Shown in pieces: positions 6,593 through 14,067 of a stretch of 34,027 nucleotides of DNA. Made by a program: the position numbers and the translations under genes. Below the pieces are notes generated by a model, which did no database searches, was not told the DNA's origin, and was given only the letters and a program-made list of their open reading frames with translations. Source of the DNA: Clostridia bacterium. Its GTDB lineage: Bacteria > Bacillota > Clostridia > Oscillospirales > CAG-272. Numbering within the stretch: the stretch's first letter is position 1; each line of letters opens with the position of its first letter. The stretch covers positions 1-34,027 of the forward strand of contig JAGANE010000198.1 in assembly GCA_017624395.1 (NCBI GenBank), written 5' to 3'.

Positions 6593-7273
6593 ATGAAGAT
6601 TACCTGGCTCGGTCAAGCGGGGCTATTGTTGGAGACGCAAGGTCTTACCGTCATCGTTGATCCCTATTTGTCGGATAGTGTGGAGCAGATCCAACCGCAT
6701 TTTTGGAGACGTGTTCCCGTAGAAAAAGGCTTTTTGGAGATCGTTCCCGACGTCATTGTTTTAACGCACGATCATCTTGATCACACCGATCCCGATACGC
6801 TTTGCCATTATCTTGGCGAGGATTCGTCGGTCTGTGTGCTTGCCTCGGGCAATGCATGGGAAAGGGTCAGACGGCAGTTTGGCGGGCTACGCAACAACTA
6901 CGTTTCCTTTAACGCGGGAACCGAGTGGACCGAAAAAGGGGTGCATTTTAAGGCGGTGTACGCCAACCATTCGGATCCTTTTGCCATCGGTGTTTTGATC
7001 ACGGCGGAGGACAAGACCTATTACGTCACGGGGGATACCTTGTACGACGAAAGGATTTTGGATTCGCTTCCCCAAAAGATCGATGCCGTTTTTCTTCCCG
7101 TCAATGGGGTTGGCAATAATATGAATATGACCGATGCCGCGCGGTTTTGTCGGCGCATCGGTGCGGTTGCCGTACCAATGCATTGCGGGTTGTTTGACGA
7201 AAAGGACATGAATGATTTTCCATATGAGAAAAAAATAGTTCCCGAATTTTACAAGGAGGTAACGCTGAAATGA
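6593..7273 (+). CDS. UlaG-like MBL-fold hydrolase, candidate sugar lactonase
   Basis: This 226-residue protein is an MBL-fold enzyme of the short UlaG-like type. LTHDHLDH (residues 57-64) gives ligands H59, H61, D63 and H64. VTGDT supplies the later aspartate and PMHCGLF the last histidine. UlaG itself opens L-ascorbate-6-phosphate lactone. Placed between a mutarotase and a galactonate dehydratase in an operon with a dehydrogenase, it is a good candidate to hydrolyse the aldonolactone made by sugar oxidation; that role is inferred. ATG at 6593 follows GGAGGAG, three bases after the previous stop. Its TGA overlaps the next ATG by four bases. Confidence 0.8.
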   Translation: MKITWLGQAGLLLETQGLTVIVDPYLSDSVEQIQPHFWRRVPVEKGFLEIVPDVIVLTHDHLDHTDPDTLCHYLGEDSSVCVLASGNAWERVRRQFGGLRNNYVSFNAGTEWTEKGVHFKAVYANHSDPFAIGVLITAEDKTYYVTGDTLYDERILDSLPQKIDAVFLPVNGVGNNMNMTDAARFCRRIGAVAVPMHCGLFDEKDMNDFPYEKKIVPEFYKEVTLK

Positions 7274-8421
7274 AAATCACACGTCTGGAGGTCATCAAGA
7301 TAAAGCCTCGCTGGATGTTCTTAAAAATGCACACCGACACCGATCTGTACGGACTTGGCGAGCCCGTGCTGGAGGGGCACTGTACAGCGGTGGAGGCGGT
7401 GATCCGTGAGTTTGAGGAGTATCTGATCGGAAAGGAACCGATGATGATAGAGCATCATCTGCAAGCACTTTACAGAGGTGGATTTTACAGAGGTGGCCCC
7501 TTGATGCTCTCGGCAATCAGCGGCATAGAGCAGGCAATGTGGGATATTAAGGGAAAATATTACAACTGTCCCGTTTACGAAATGCTGGGCGGAAAATGCA
7601 GAGATAAGATCCGCATGTACACGCACATCAAGCGGACGGCGGCGGTAGGAGATTTTTCGGTAGAGGAAATGCTGGAGATCGCCGATCAAAGGCTTGCCGA
7701 CGGCTACACCGCGCTGAAATATTCGATCATTCCACCCATCAAGCAGGTGGATAGTCCCGCCAACACACGCGCACACGTGGAGCGCTTTGCGCGCGTCAGA
7801 GAGCGCATTGGCTGGGGCGTTGATCTTGCCATTGATTTTCACGGCAGAGTCAGTCCCGCTATGGCGATCCGTCTTGCCGAGGAGCTGCAGCCTTATATGC
7901 CCTTCTTTATTGAGGAGCCGTGTCTGCCCGAAAACGTGGACTGTATGGTCAATATTGCGCGCTCTACCACGATCCCGATCGCGGCAGGCGAGCGGTTGTT
8001 TGGAAAATGGCAGTATCGCGAGCTGATCGAAAAGCAAGCGATCAGCATTGTACAGCCCGACATTTGCCACTGCGGCGGTATCTTTGAGGGGAGAAAAATA
8101 GCAACGATGATGGAGCTTTATTTTGGCTCGATCGCGCCGCACAATCCGCTCGGCCCCATCTCCTTGGCGGCTTGCCTGCAGGTGGATGCCTGTTCGCCCA
8201 ATTTTTTGGTGCAGGAGCATCCCGGCAATCCCGACAAGGGCGACCTTGGCGTGGGATATATCAAGGAGCCGTTTGTGATCAAAAACGGATATATCGACGT
8301 TCCCACCACGGCGGGCTTAGGGGTGGAGCTGGATGAAGCGGCACTTGCCGAAAAAATATACGATGGAAAATGGACAACGCCGCGACAGTATTTTGAGGAC
8401 GGCAGTGTAGCAGATTGGTAA
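7270..8421 (+). CDS. dgoD: D-galactonate dehydratase (enolase superfamily)
   Basis: This 383-residue protein matches the DgoD type of the mandelate racemase group along its whole length. PRWMFLK, GEPVLEG, GFYRGGP and SAISGIEQAMWDIKGK lie in the N-terminal half. The barrel gives metal ligands D189, E215 and E241, with catalytic H191 (AIDFHGR) and H291 (IAPHNPLGP). These sit at a constant +6 offset from E. coli DgoD D183, H185, E209, E235 and H285, as I recall those positions. The enzyme turns D-galactonate into 2-keto-3-deoxygalactonate. ATG follows AAGGAGG and overlaps the upstream stop by four bases. No kinase or aldolase for the product is in the window. A related sugar acid remains possible. 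Confidence 0.88.
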   Translation: MKITRLEVIKIKPRWMFLKMHTDTDLYGLGEPVLEGHCTAVEAVIREFEEYLIGKEPMMIEHHLQALYRGGFYRGGPLMLSAISGIEQAMWDIKGKYYNCPVYEMLGGKCRDKIRMYTHIKRTAAVGDFSVEEMLEIADQRLADGYTALKYSIIPPIKQVDSPANTRAHVERFARVRERIGWGVDLAIDFHGRVSPAMAIRLAEELQPYMPFFIEEPCLPENVDCMVNIARSTTIPIAAGERLFGKWQYRELIEKQAISIVQPDICHCGGIFEGRKIATMMELYFGSIAPHNPLGPISLAACLQVDACSPNFLVQEHPGNPDKGDLGVGYIKEPFVIKNGYIDVPTTAGLGVELDEAALAEKIYDGKWTTPRQYFEDGSVADW

Positions 8422-8437
8422 AATGGAGGGAGCTTTC

Positions 8438-9220
8438 ATGAAAAGATCTGTATTTGTAACCGGCGCGCATAGCGGAACGGGCTTTGCAATTGCCGAGCGG
8501 TTTGCAAAGGAGGACTACGATGTTTTTATCGGGAGTCGCCAAATAGAAAAAGCCACCTCTGCGGCGGCGGTACTGCATCAAAAATACGGTGTGTTTGCCA
8601 AGGGCTACGCATATCAGACCACACGGCTGGACGAGGACGAGGTTCAAGGCATTTTTGAGGACATTCGTCAGCAGGGGTATCTGTTGGATACGTTGGTTCT
8701 CAATGCCGCCAACCTTGGTATCGGGCAGGTCAGTCTTGAGGTGGACGTCAACGATTTTATGGCGGTCTACACCACCAACATCGGTTGGAACTTTTTGATG
8801 GCGCGTGAGGCGGCAAAGCAGATGAAGGAAAAGGGCGGGGGAGCGATCGTGTTTATCGGCTCCAAGTCCTCTCACCGTGTCACCGAAAACAGATGCGCGT
8901 ACTGCTCCTCCAAGAGTGCAATCAACGCAATGTCAAAATCCTTTGCGATCGATTGGGGAAAATACGGCATTCGTTCCAATTGCGTGCTGCCGGGAATGAT
9001 CAAAACCACACGTTGGGAAAACAATGAGAACAACTGTAAATATTGTCTGCCCAATTACACCCCCATAGAGGACATTGCCTCCTTTGAGGACGTGGCAAAC
9101 GCGGCGTGGTATCTTGGCAGTGAGGAGTCGAGAAATACCACGGGAGCCGAGCTTGTGGTGGACGGCGGTATGCTTGCACAGCTGACGCCCAACATCAACA
9201 GAGAGCTTTGGAAAAAATAA
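8438..9220 (+). CDS. Short-chain dehydrogenase/reductase, candidate sugar dehydrogenase
   Basis: This 260-residue classical SDR has the nucleotide motif TGAHSGTG (residues 8-15), NAANLG at 89-94, a catalytic asparagine near 114, serine around 142-145, and YCSSK (155-159) with Y155 and K159. It closes the operon, 16 bases after dgoD. I chose the ATG at 8438 because GGAGGGAG lies just upstream; an ATG at 8423 precedes that site. SDR galactose dehydrogenases are known, for example in rhizobia. With DgoD and a putative lactonase beside it, oxidation of galactose to its lactone is the simplest role, but SDR substrate cannot be read from sequence. Oxidation of another sugar or a uronate is possible. 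Confidence 0.85.
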   Translation: MKRSVFVTGAHSGTGFAIAERFAKEDYDVFIGSRQIEKATSAAAVLHQKYGVFAKGYAYQTTRLDEDEVQGIFEDIRQQGYLLDTLVLNAANLGIGQVSLEVDVNDFMAVYTTNIGWNFLMAREAAKQMKEKGGGAIVFIGSKSSHRVTENRCAYCSSKSAINAMSKSFAIDWGKYGIRSNCVLPGMIKTTRWENNENNCKYCLPNYTPIEDIASFEDVANAAWYLGSEESRNTTGAELVVDGGMLAQLTPNINRELWKK

Positions 9221-9226
9221 AAACAG

Positions 9227-9266
9227 AAAAAGAGAATGCGTCGATTTTTTGACGCATTCTCTTTTT
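9227..9266. terminator. Bidirectional intrinsic terminator
   Basis: A 16-pair stem (9227-9242 with 9251-9266) has an eight-base loop, and its outer arms are A-run and T-run. It lies between two convergent operons and works on paper in both directions, ending the galactonate operon and the long peptide-uptake operon. Confidence 0.9.
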
Positions 9267-9297
9267 GTCAAAAAAGATCGGACATTGCCTGCGGTGA

Positions 9298-9627
9298 TCA
9301 AAGCAGCGGGAGCGGATGCGAGGCGAGTGCATCTGCTTGGAGGTAGAACACCAACCATAGCAGGAAAAACGCCACGGCAATGATCCCGATGAATACCAGC
9401 ATGGGCAGGAGCATCATCTTTACGCTATCCACGTAGGTGCGTACAATGGCTTTCCACCGTGAGGGCGACTTTTGACGCCGTTTGGGGGCATTGTAGCCGT
9501 GAATATCGGGGAATATCGGCTTTTTTGTTTGCTGTAGTCCCGACATATCAAACACGGTGGAGCCATCATCGATATAAATGATCTTTTCCTTTTTCTTTTT
9601 TTCGGTCTTGTTTTTTTCGTTCTTCAT
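9298..9627 (-). CDS. Small membrane protein at the end of the opp operon
   Basis: This 109-residue protein matches no family I recognise. It has a Lys/Glu-rich start (residues 1-15), a polar segment containing a YIDDGSTVFDMSG stretch, and one hydrophobic helix at about residues 73-95 (LLPMLVFIGIIAVAFFLLWLVF). The N-terminus is probably cytoplasmic. The ATG lies six bases after the oppF stop, with a weak AGGA site overlapping the end of oppF, so it is cotranscribed and probably translationally coupled. Position suggests an accessory of the transporter or simply a co-transcribed membrane gene. The operon terminator follows it. Confidence 0.7.
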   Translation of the reverse strand: MKNEKNKTEKKKKEKIIYIDDGSTVFDMSGLQQTKKPIFPDIHGYNAPKRRQKSPSRWKAIVRTYVDSVKMMLLPMLVFIGIIAVAFFLLWLVFYLQADALASHPLPLL

Positions 9628-9633
9628 GGCAAA

Positions 9634-10251
9634 TCAATCCTGCGGATAAAGGTGGCAAGCGCAGTAGTGTCCCGGCTCGTACTCACGGTAGGCAGGGGTG
9701 ATGTGCTTGCAGACCTCGGTCGCATGCGGGCAACGCGTATGGAAGCGGCAGCCCTTGGGAGGATTTGCGGGAGAGGGAATATCGCCCTTGAGAACGATAC
9801 GGTTCATCTTGATATCGGGGTTGGGGTTGGGGATTGCCGAGAACAGTGCCTTGGTGTAGGGGTGGAGAGGATTGGAGAAGATCTCCTTTTTGTTGCCGAA
9901 TTCCACCATCGAGCCAAGATACATCACGCCGATCTTATCCGAAATAAACTTGACCACCGAAAGATCATGGGAGATGAACAGATAGGTCAGGTTCATCGAC
10001 CGCTGCAGATCCTTGAGCAGGTTGATGATCTGTGCCTGAATGGATACGTCAAGTGCCGATACGGGCTCATCGCAGACAACCAGCTCGGGCTTGACCGAAA
10101 GAGCGCGTGCGATACAGATTCTCTGACGCTGACCGCCCGAAAACTCGTGAGGATAGCGCTCATAGTAGTAATCACGCAAGCCGCATTTCTCCATCAGATC
10201 CATGACGTAGTCCTTGACCTCTGCCTTGGGAACGATGTTGTGAACCAGCAC
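9634..10251 (-). CDS. oppF: Oligopeptide ABC transporter ATPase OppF, C-terminal part after an in-frame TAG
   Basis: This is the second half of an OppF-type ATPase, in the same frame as the fragment upstream. It contains the signature FSGGQRQRI, Walker B LVVCDEP with the following D-loop SALD, the switch histidine in FISHD, and the C-terminal oligopeptide-transporter domain (HPYTKALFSAIPNP, and cysteines in RFHTRCPHATEVC that often hold a cluster). The frame is open up to the TAG at 10300-10302. The GTG at 10251 is only the first nominal start and has no convincing ribosome site, so this part is unlikely to be made independently. Without the N-terminal Walker A it cannot be a working ATPase. 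Confidence 0.85.
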   Translation of the reverse strand: MLVHNIVPKAEVKDYVMDLMEKCGLRDYYYERYPHEFSGGQRQRICIARALSVKPELVVCDEPVSALDVSIQAQIINLLKDLQRSMNLTYLFISHDLSVVKFISDKIGVMYLGSMVEFGNKKEIFSNPLHPYTKALFSAIPNPNPDIKMNRIVLKGDIPSPANPPKGCRFHTRCPHATEVCKHITPAYREYEPGHYCACHLYPQD

Positions 10252-10299
10252 AGGCTCGGAGAGAATGTCTCCAACCGTGCTTCTGGGGGGCAGGGAGGA

Positions 10300-10722
10300 C
10301 TAGGGATCCTGGAAGATGATCTGCATTTTGGTACGGATATCACGCATCTGCTTGGTCTTGTAGCTTGTGATGTCCTTGCCGCCAAAAATGATCTGACCGC
10401 CGCTGGGCTGATGAAGCTTGAGAATGGCTCTGCCAAGCGTGGTCTTTCCGCAGCCCGATTCTCCAACGATACCAAGAGTCTCGCCGGGCTTGAGCTTAAA
10501 GGAAACGTCATCTACGGCAATCAGCTCCTGCAAAACCTTACCCGTCAAGGATTTTTTGATGGGGAAGCATTTGCGCAGGTGTCTGATTTCCAAAAGTGCC
10601 TCGGGATCGTAGGGGAGCTTTTTGTCGGCTTCGATCCTTGCCTGCTTTGCCTCTGCCTCTGCTTTGGCAATTGCTTCGTCGTCGTAGGCTTCTACGGCAT
10701 TTTTGATCTCATTTTCAGCCAT
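10300..10722 (-). CDS. oppF: Oligopeptide ABC transporter ATPase OppF, N-terminal part ending at a premature TAG
   Basis: This 140-residue fragment begins with an Ala/Glu/Lys-rich extension (residues 1-38) and carries Walker A GESGCGKT at 87-94. It stops straight after IIFQDP. Family members continue with Tyr or Phe, and the downstream frame here continues SSLPPRSTVGDIL, so one TAC or TAT codon appears changed to TAG. Restored, the gene spans 9634-10722 and 362 codons, a normal OppF length plus the extension. The ATG overlaps the end of oppD by eight bases. OppF pairs with OppD to drive peptide import, so if the stop is real the importer would need another ATPase or readthrough. Confidence 0.88.
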   Translation of the reverse strand: MAENEIKNAVEAYDDEAIAKAEAEAKQARIEADKKLPYDPEALLEIRHLRKCFPIKKSLTGKVLQELIAVDDVSFKLKPGETLGIVGESGCGKTTLGRAILKLHQPSGGQIIFGGKDITSYKTKQMRDIRTKMQIIFQDP

Positions 10723-11944
10723 TGTTCTCCTCCTTTCCGTACAGATGGCAAGCCACGTAGTGCGTGGGACTTACCTGCACCATACCGGGATAATCGCCCG
10801 AGCATTTTTTGATGCACTTGGAGCATCTTTCCTTAAAGTAACAGTAATTGGGCATGTTCACGGGGTTGGGAACGTTACCGGGAATGTTAAACAGCGTGTC
10901 GGTGTCGGAATCCATGGTCGGCTTGGACTTTTGCAGACCGATGGTGTAGGGATGCATGGGGTTGTGGAAGATTTCCTGTACTGTGCCCTTTTCGATCACG
11001 CGTCCTGCGTACATGACCACCACGTAGTCCGCCATTTCGGCAATGATGCCGAGGTCGTGCGTGATCAGGAGGATCGATCCGTTGATTTTATCCTTCAGAT
11101 CGCGCAAGAGATCCAGGATCTGTGCCTGAATGGTTACGTCAAGCGCCGTGGTAGGCTCATCGGCAATGATCAGACGAGGGTTGCACGCCAACGCCATGGA
11201 GATCATGACACGCTGTCTCATACCGCCCGAAAGCTCGTGGGGGTAGGAGTTGTACACACGCTCGGGCATTGCGATACCAACAAGGTTGAGCATCTCCAAG
11301 GAGCGCTTTTTGGCGTCCTCCTTGGTGGCACCGGGGGTGTGGATAAAGGTGACCTCATCCAGCTGATTACCAATGGTAAACACGGGATTGAGCGAGGTCA
11401 TCGGCTCTTGGAAGATCATGGAGATCTGTCTGCCGCGGATGCGGTGGATCTCGTTGATCGGCATATTGGCAATGTCATATACCTTTTCTTCCATTTCAAA
11501 GTGCGCCTTGCCGTCCTTCTCGCCCGTAGCGATGGGATTGCCCTTGGCGTCACGGCGGTAGTCGTATGCCTTAAAGCGGATTTGTCCCGAATAGATCTGT
11601 CCCTGCGGTCCCTGCAAAAGCTGCATGACCGACATACTTGTGACCGATTTTCCGCAGCCCGATTCGCCGACCACGCCGACCACCGCGTTTTGCGGAACGT
11701 TGAAGGAAACGCCGTTGACGGCCTTGACCACACCCTGATCGGTAAAGAAATAGGTGTGCAGATCCTCGATCTCAAGGATGTTTTTCTCGTCCTTCATGGT
11801 GGAAAGAAACTCACTCTCGTCGGCGTTGCGGTGCTTACGCTTTTCCAACGCCTTCATCACCTTGGCGTTTTCCTTGGCGATGGCGCGGATTTCCTTACCC
11901 GATAGATAATGATTGTTTTTTGCTTTTTCGGTATTCTTTTTCAT
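10715..11944 (-). CDS. oppD: Oligopeptide ABC transporter ATPase OppD
   Basis: This 409-residue ATPase energises peptide import with OppF. Walker A GESGCGKS is at 93-100, signature LSGGMRQRV and Walker [13 protein letters not shown] follow, and the C-terminal oligopeptide domain ([12 protein letters not shown], with cysteines near the end) is present. An unusual Lys-rich leader of about 54 residues precedes the usual [11 protein letters not shown] start. The ATG at 11944 is supported by GGAGG, which overlaps the oppC stop; the internal ATG (MKDEKN) has no such site, so the leader is probably real. It lies five bases after oppC and overlaps oppF by eight. Confidence 0.92.
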   Translation of the reverse strand: MKKNTEKAKNNHYLSGKEIRAIAKENAKVMKALEKRKHRNADESEFLSTMKDEKNILEIEDLHTYFFTDQGVVKAVNGVSFNVPQNAVVGVVGESGCGKSVTSMSVMQLLQGPQGQIYSGQIRFKAYDYRRDAKGNPIATGEKDGKAHFEMEEKVYDIANMPINEIHRIRGRQISMIFQEPMTSLNPVFTIGNQLDEVTFIHTPGATKEDAKKRSLEMLNLVGIAMPERVYNSYPHELSGGMRQRVMISMALACNPRLIIADEPTTALDVTIQAQILDLLRDLKDKINGSILLITHDLGIIAEMADYVVVMYAGRVIEKGTVQEIFHNPMHPYTIGLQKSKPTMDSDTDTLFNIPGNVPNPVNMPNYCYFKERCSKCIKKCSGDYPGMVQVSPTHYVACHLYGKEENNG

Positions 11945-11949
11945 CACGC

Positions 11950-13035
11950 TTACCTCCTCATCTTGGGGTCGAGTGCATCGCGCAGACCGTCACCGATAAA
12001 GTTGAATGCCAGCACTGCAATGATGATGCAAATTCCGGGAGGGCCCCATACGTTAAAGAAGTTTTGCAGAATGTTTTGGTCCTCGGCTACAATGTTGATC
12101 ATCGTACCCCAAGCGGCGTAGGGCGCGCGCACACCCATGTTCAGGTAGGAGAGCGACGCCTCGTACAGGATCATGCTACCCAAGGACAGTGTCATGGAGA
12201 CGATGAGCTGAGGCATGACGTTGGGGACGAGATGCTTAAAGATCTTGCGCTTGGTGGAGTAGCCCATTGCCTCGGCGGCAACCATGTACTCCTGCTCACG
12301 CAGAGAAAGGATCTGACCTCTGACAAGGCGTGCGGTGCCCGGCCACGAGAACAGGGTCAGGAACGCCATGAGGAAGTAGATACGCACGGACGAATCGACG
12401 TTTGCAGCATCCAAAAGGGTACTGATGATCAGGAGGATCGGGAATCCGGGCAAACACATCAAAATATCGCAGATACGCATGATGACGTTATCGACCGCGC
12501 CGCCAAAGTAGCCCGAAATACCGCCGAATACCACGCCAAACAGCGTAATGGCAAACACGGCGATAAAGCTGACCGCCAGCGAGATACGTCCGCCGTACAT
12601 CAAGCGGGTAAAGACGTCTCTACCGTCCTTGTCGGTGCCGAGAATATGATCCGAGCTTGGCTTTGCAAGCGAATTGATGCGTTTTCCCGTTTCCACCACC
12701 TGATAAAAGGTGACCTCCTCGCCGCTCGCGTTGGTGTAGGTGATGGGAGCCATCGTATATTCGATCTTTCCCGACATATCCTGCTCGGTCTCTCCCCAAC
12801 CGGGATAAACCAAGGGGCCGATCCAACAAAAGAGGAACAGAGATACGATCATGATAAGTCCTACGATACTCAGCTTGGAGCGGAAGAAGCGGCGCATGAC
12901 CATGCGCATGGGGGACATCAAACGGACGTTCTTTTCCAGAGGCTCGTCCTCGGCGGCGGGGACTGCCTCGGCTTCATTTTGGGAGGCTTGCAGCGAGATC
13001 TCCTCGCTTTGATTCAGTTTTTCATTCTGATCCAT
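11950..13035 (-). CDS. oppC: Oligopeptide ABC transporter permease OppC
   Basis: This 361-residue inner-membrane permease has a polar acidic N-terminus (residues 1-45), a first helix (LSIVGLIMIVSLFLFCWIG), an extracellular loop and a five-helix permease core. The coupling-helix motif AAEAMGYSTKRKIFKHLVPN fits the EAA loop that contacts the ATPases. The extracellular loop after the first helix is longer than usual. The ATG at 13035 follows GGAGG with eight bases of spacing. It lies 15 bases after oppB. OppC and OppB form the translocation channel for peptides handed over by the binding lipoprotein. Confidence 0.92.
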   Translation of the reverse strand: MDQNEKLNQSEEISLQASQNEAEAVPAAEDEPLEKNVRLMSPMRMVMRRFFRSKLSIVGLIMIVSLFLFCWIGPLVYPGWGETEQDMSGKIEYTMAPITYTNASGEEVTFYQVVETGKRINSLAKPSSDHILGTDKDGRDVFTRLMYGGRISLAVSFIAVFAITLFGVVFGGISGYFGGAVDNVIMRICDILMCLPGFPILLIISTLLDAANVDSSVRIYFLMAFLTLFSWPGTARLVRGQILSLREQEYMVAAEAMGYSTKRKIFKHLVPNVMPQLIVSMTLSLGSMILYEASLSYLNMGVRAPYAAWGTMINIVAEDQNILQNFFNVWGPPGICIIIAVLAFNFIGDGLRDALDPKMRR

Positions 13036-13050
13036 GATCAAGACCTCCTT

Positions 13051-14043
13051 TTAGGAAAGTTTGACGCGCGGGTCAACCACGGCGTACATCAGGTCGGCAA
13101 GCAAAACACCAATGACACTAAGCAGAGCAAGGAACATATTGTATCCCATGATAAAGGGAATGTCCGCCTGCATCATCGCCTTAAAGGCAACGTTACCGAT
13201 ACCGGGCAGGTCAAAGACCTGCTCGGTAATGATCGCGCCCGAGAACAGCGAGGGGAGAAGCCCTGCCAAAGAGGTAACGAGCGGGATCAGGGTGTTACGG
13301 AAGGCGTGTTTGTAGATGACCACCTTTTCCTTTAAGCCCTTGGCACGCGCGGTACGGATATAGTCGGAGGAAAGCACCTCCAGCATATTGGTACGCGTCA
13401 TTCTCATACGTCCGCCAATGCTCAAAATGACCACGGTCAGGATCGGTATGAACATATGCCGCAGGTAGTCGAGTACAAGATCAAAGACGTTTGAAAAGTC
13501 CTTGGTCGCGTCCACAAGACCCGAGGGCGGGAACCAACCAAGCTTCATGGCAAGAGCATCCTTTAAGATCTGTCCAAAGAAGAAGGTCGGGAGCGAGATA
13601 CCAACCATGACGAGGATCGTCACGATATAGTCACGCAGAGAATACTGATGCGTTGCCGCAGTGATACCCAACGGGATCGCGATCAAAAACTCAAAGAAGG
13701 TTGCAATCAATGCTACGGCAAAGGATACACCCATGTGATCCACGATAACGTTTAATACCGAGTCGCCGTAAACAAAGCTTTTACCAAAGTCGAATCTGCA
13801 CAGTGCTGCCAGCCAATTGACGTAGCCCTTGAGAATTCCCAAAAAGCTACTGTCGGACAGACCGTACATTTCGTACATTTTTTCTACTGCCGTTGCATCC
13901 AAGGAGGTGTTGCTTTGCAGCGCACTGATCTTGTTACTTACGAAGTCGTACGGCATACAGCGCACGAGAATGTAGATGATCAGCGAAACGCCCAAGAGGA
14001 TCAAAATCGACAGCAAGAGTCGTTTCACAATGTATTTTAACAT
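13051..14043 (-). CDS. oppB: Oligopeptide ABC transporter permease OppB
   Basis: This 330-residue permease starts with a signature helix of the family (YIVKRLLLSILILLGVSLII, residues 4-23), followed by an extracellular segment and five more predicted helices. The EAA coupling loop reads RTARAKGLKEKVVIYKHAFRNT, and the C-terminus ends in the typical YAVVDPRVKLS. Length is normal. The ATG follows a GGAG site and starts 24 bases after the binding-protein gene, so it is part of the same transcript. Substrate is peptide or nickel-type by family; the neighbours favour peptide. Confidence 0.92.
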   Translation of the reverse strand: MLKYIVKRLLLSILILLGVSLIIYILVRCMPYDFVSNKISALQSNTSLDATAVEKMYEMYGLSDSSFLGILKGYVNWLAALCRFDFGKSFVYGDSVLNVIVDHMGVSFAVALIATFFEFLIAIPLGITAATHQYSLRDYIVTILVMVGISLPTFFFGQILKDALAMKLGWFPPSGLVDATKDFSNVFDLVLDYLRHMFIPILTVVILSIGGRMRMTRTNMLEVLSSDYIRTARAKGLKEKVVIYKHAFRNTLIPLVTSLAGLLPSLFSGAIITEQVFDLPGIGNVAFKAMMQADIPFIMGYNMFLALLSVIGVLLADLMYAVVDPRVKLS

Positions 14044-14067
14044 AATTTACTCCAAACAAGCAATGCC

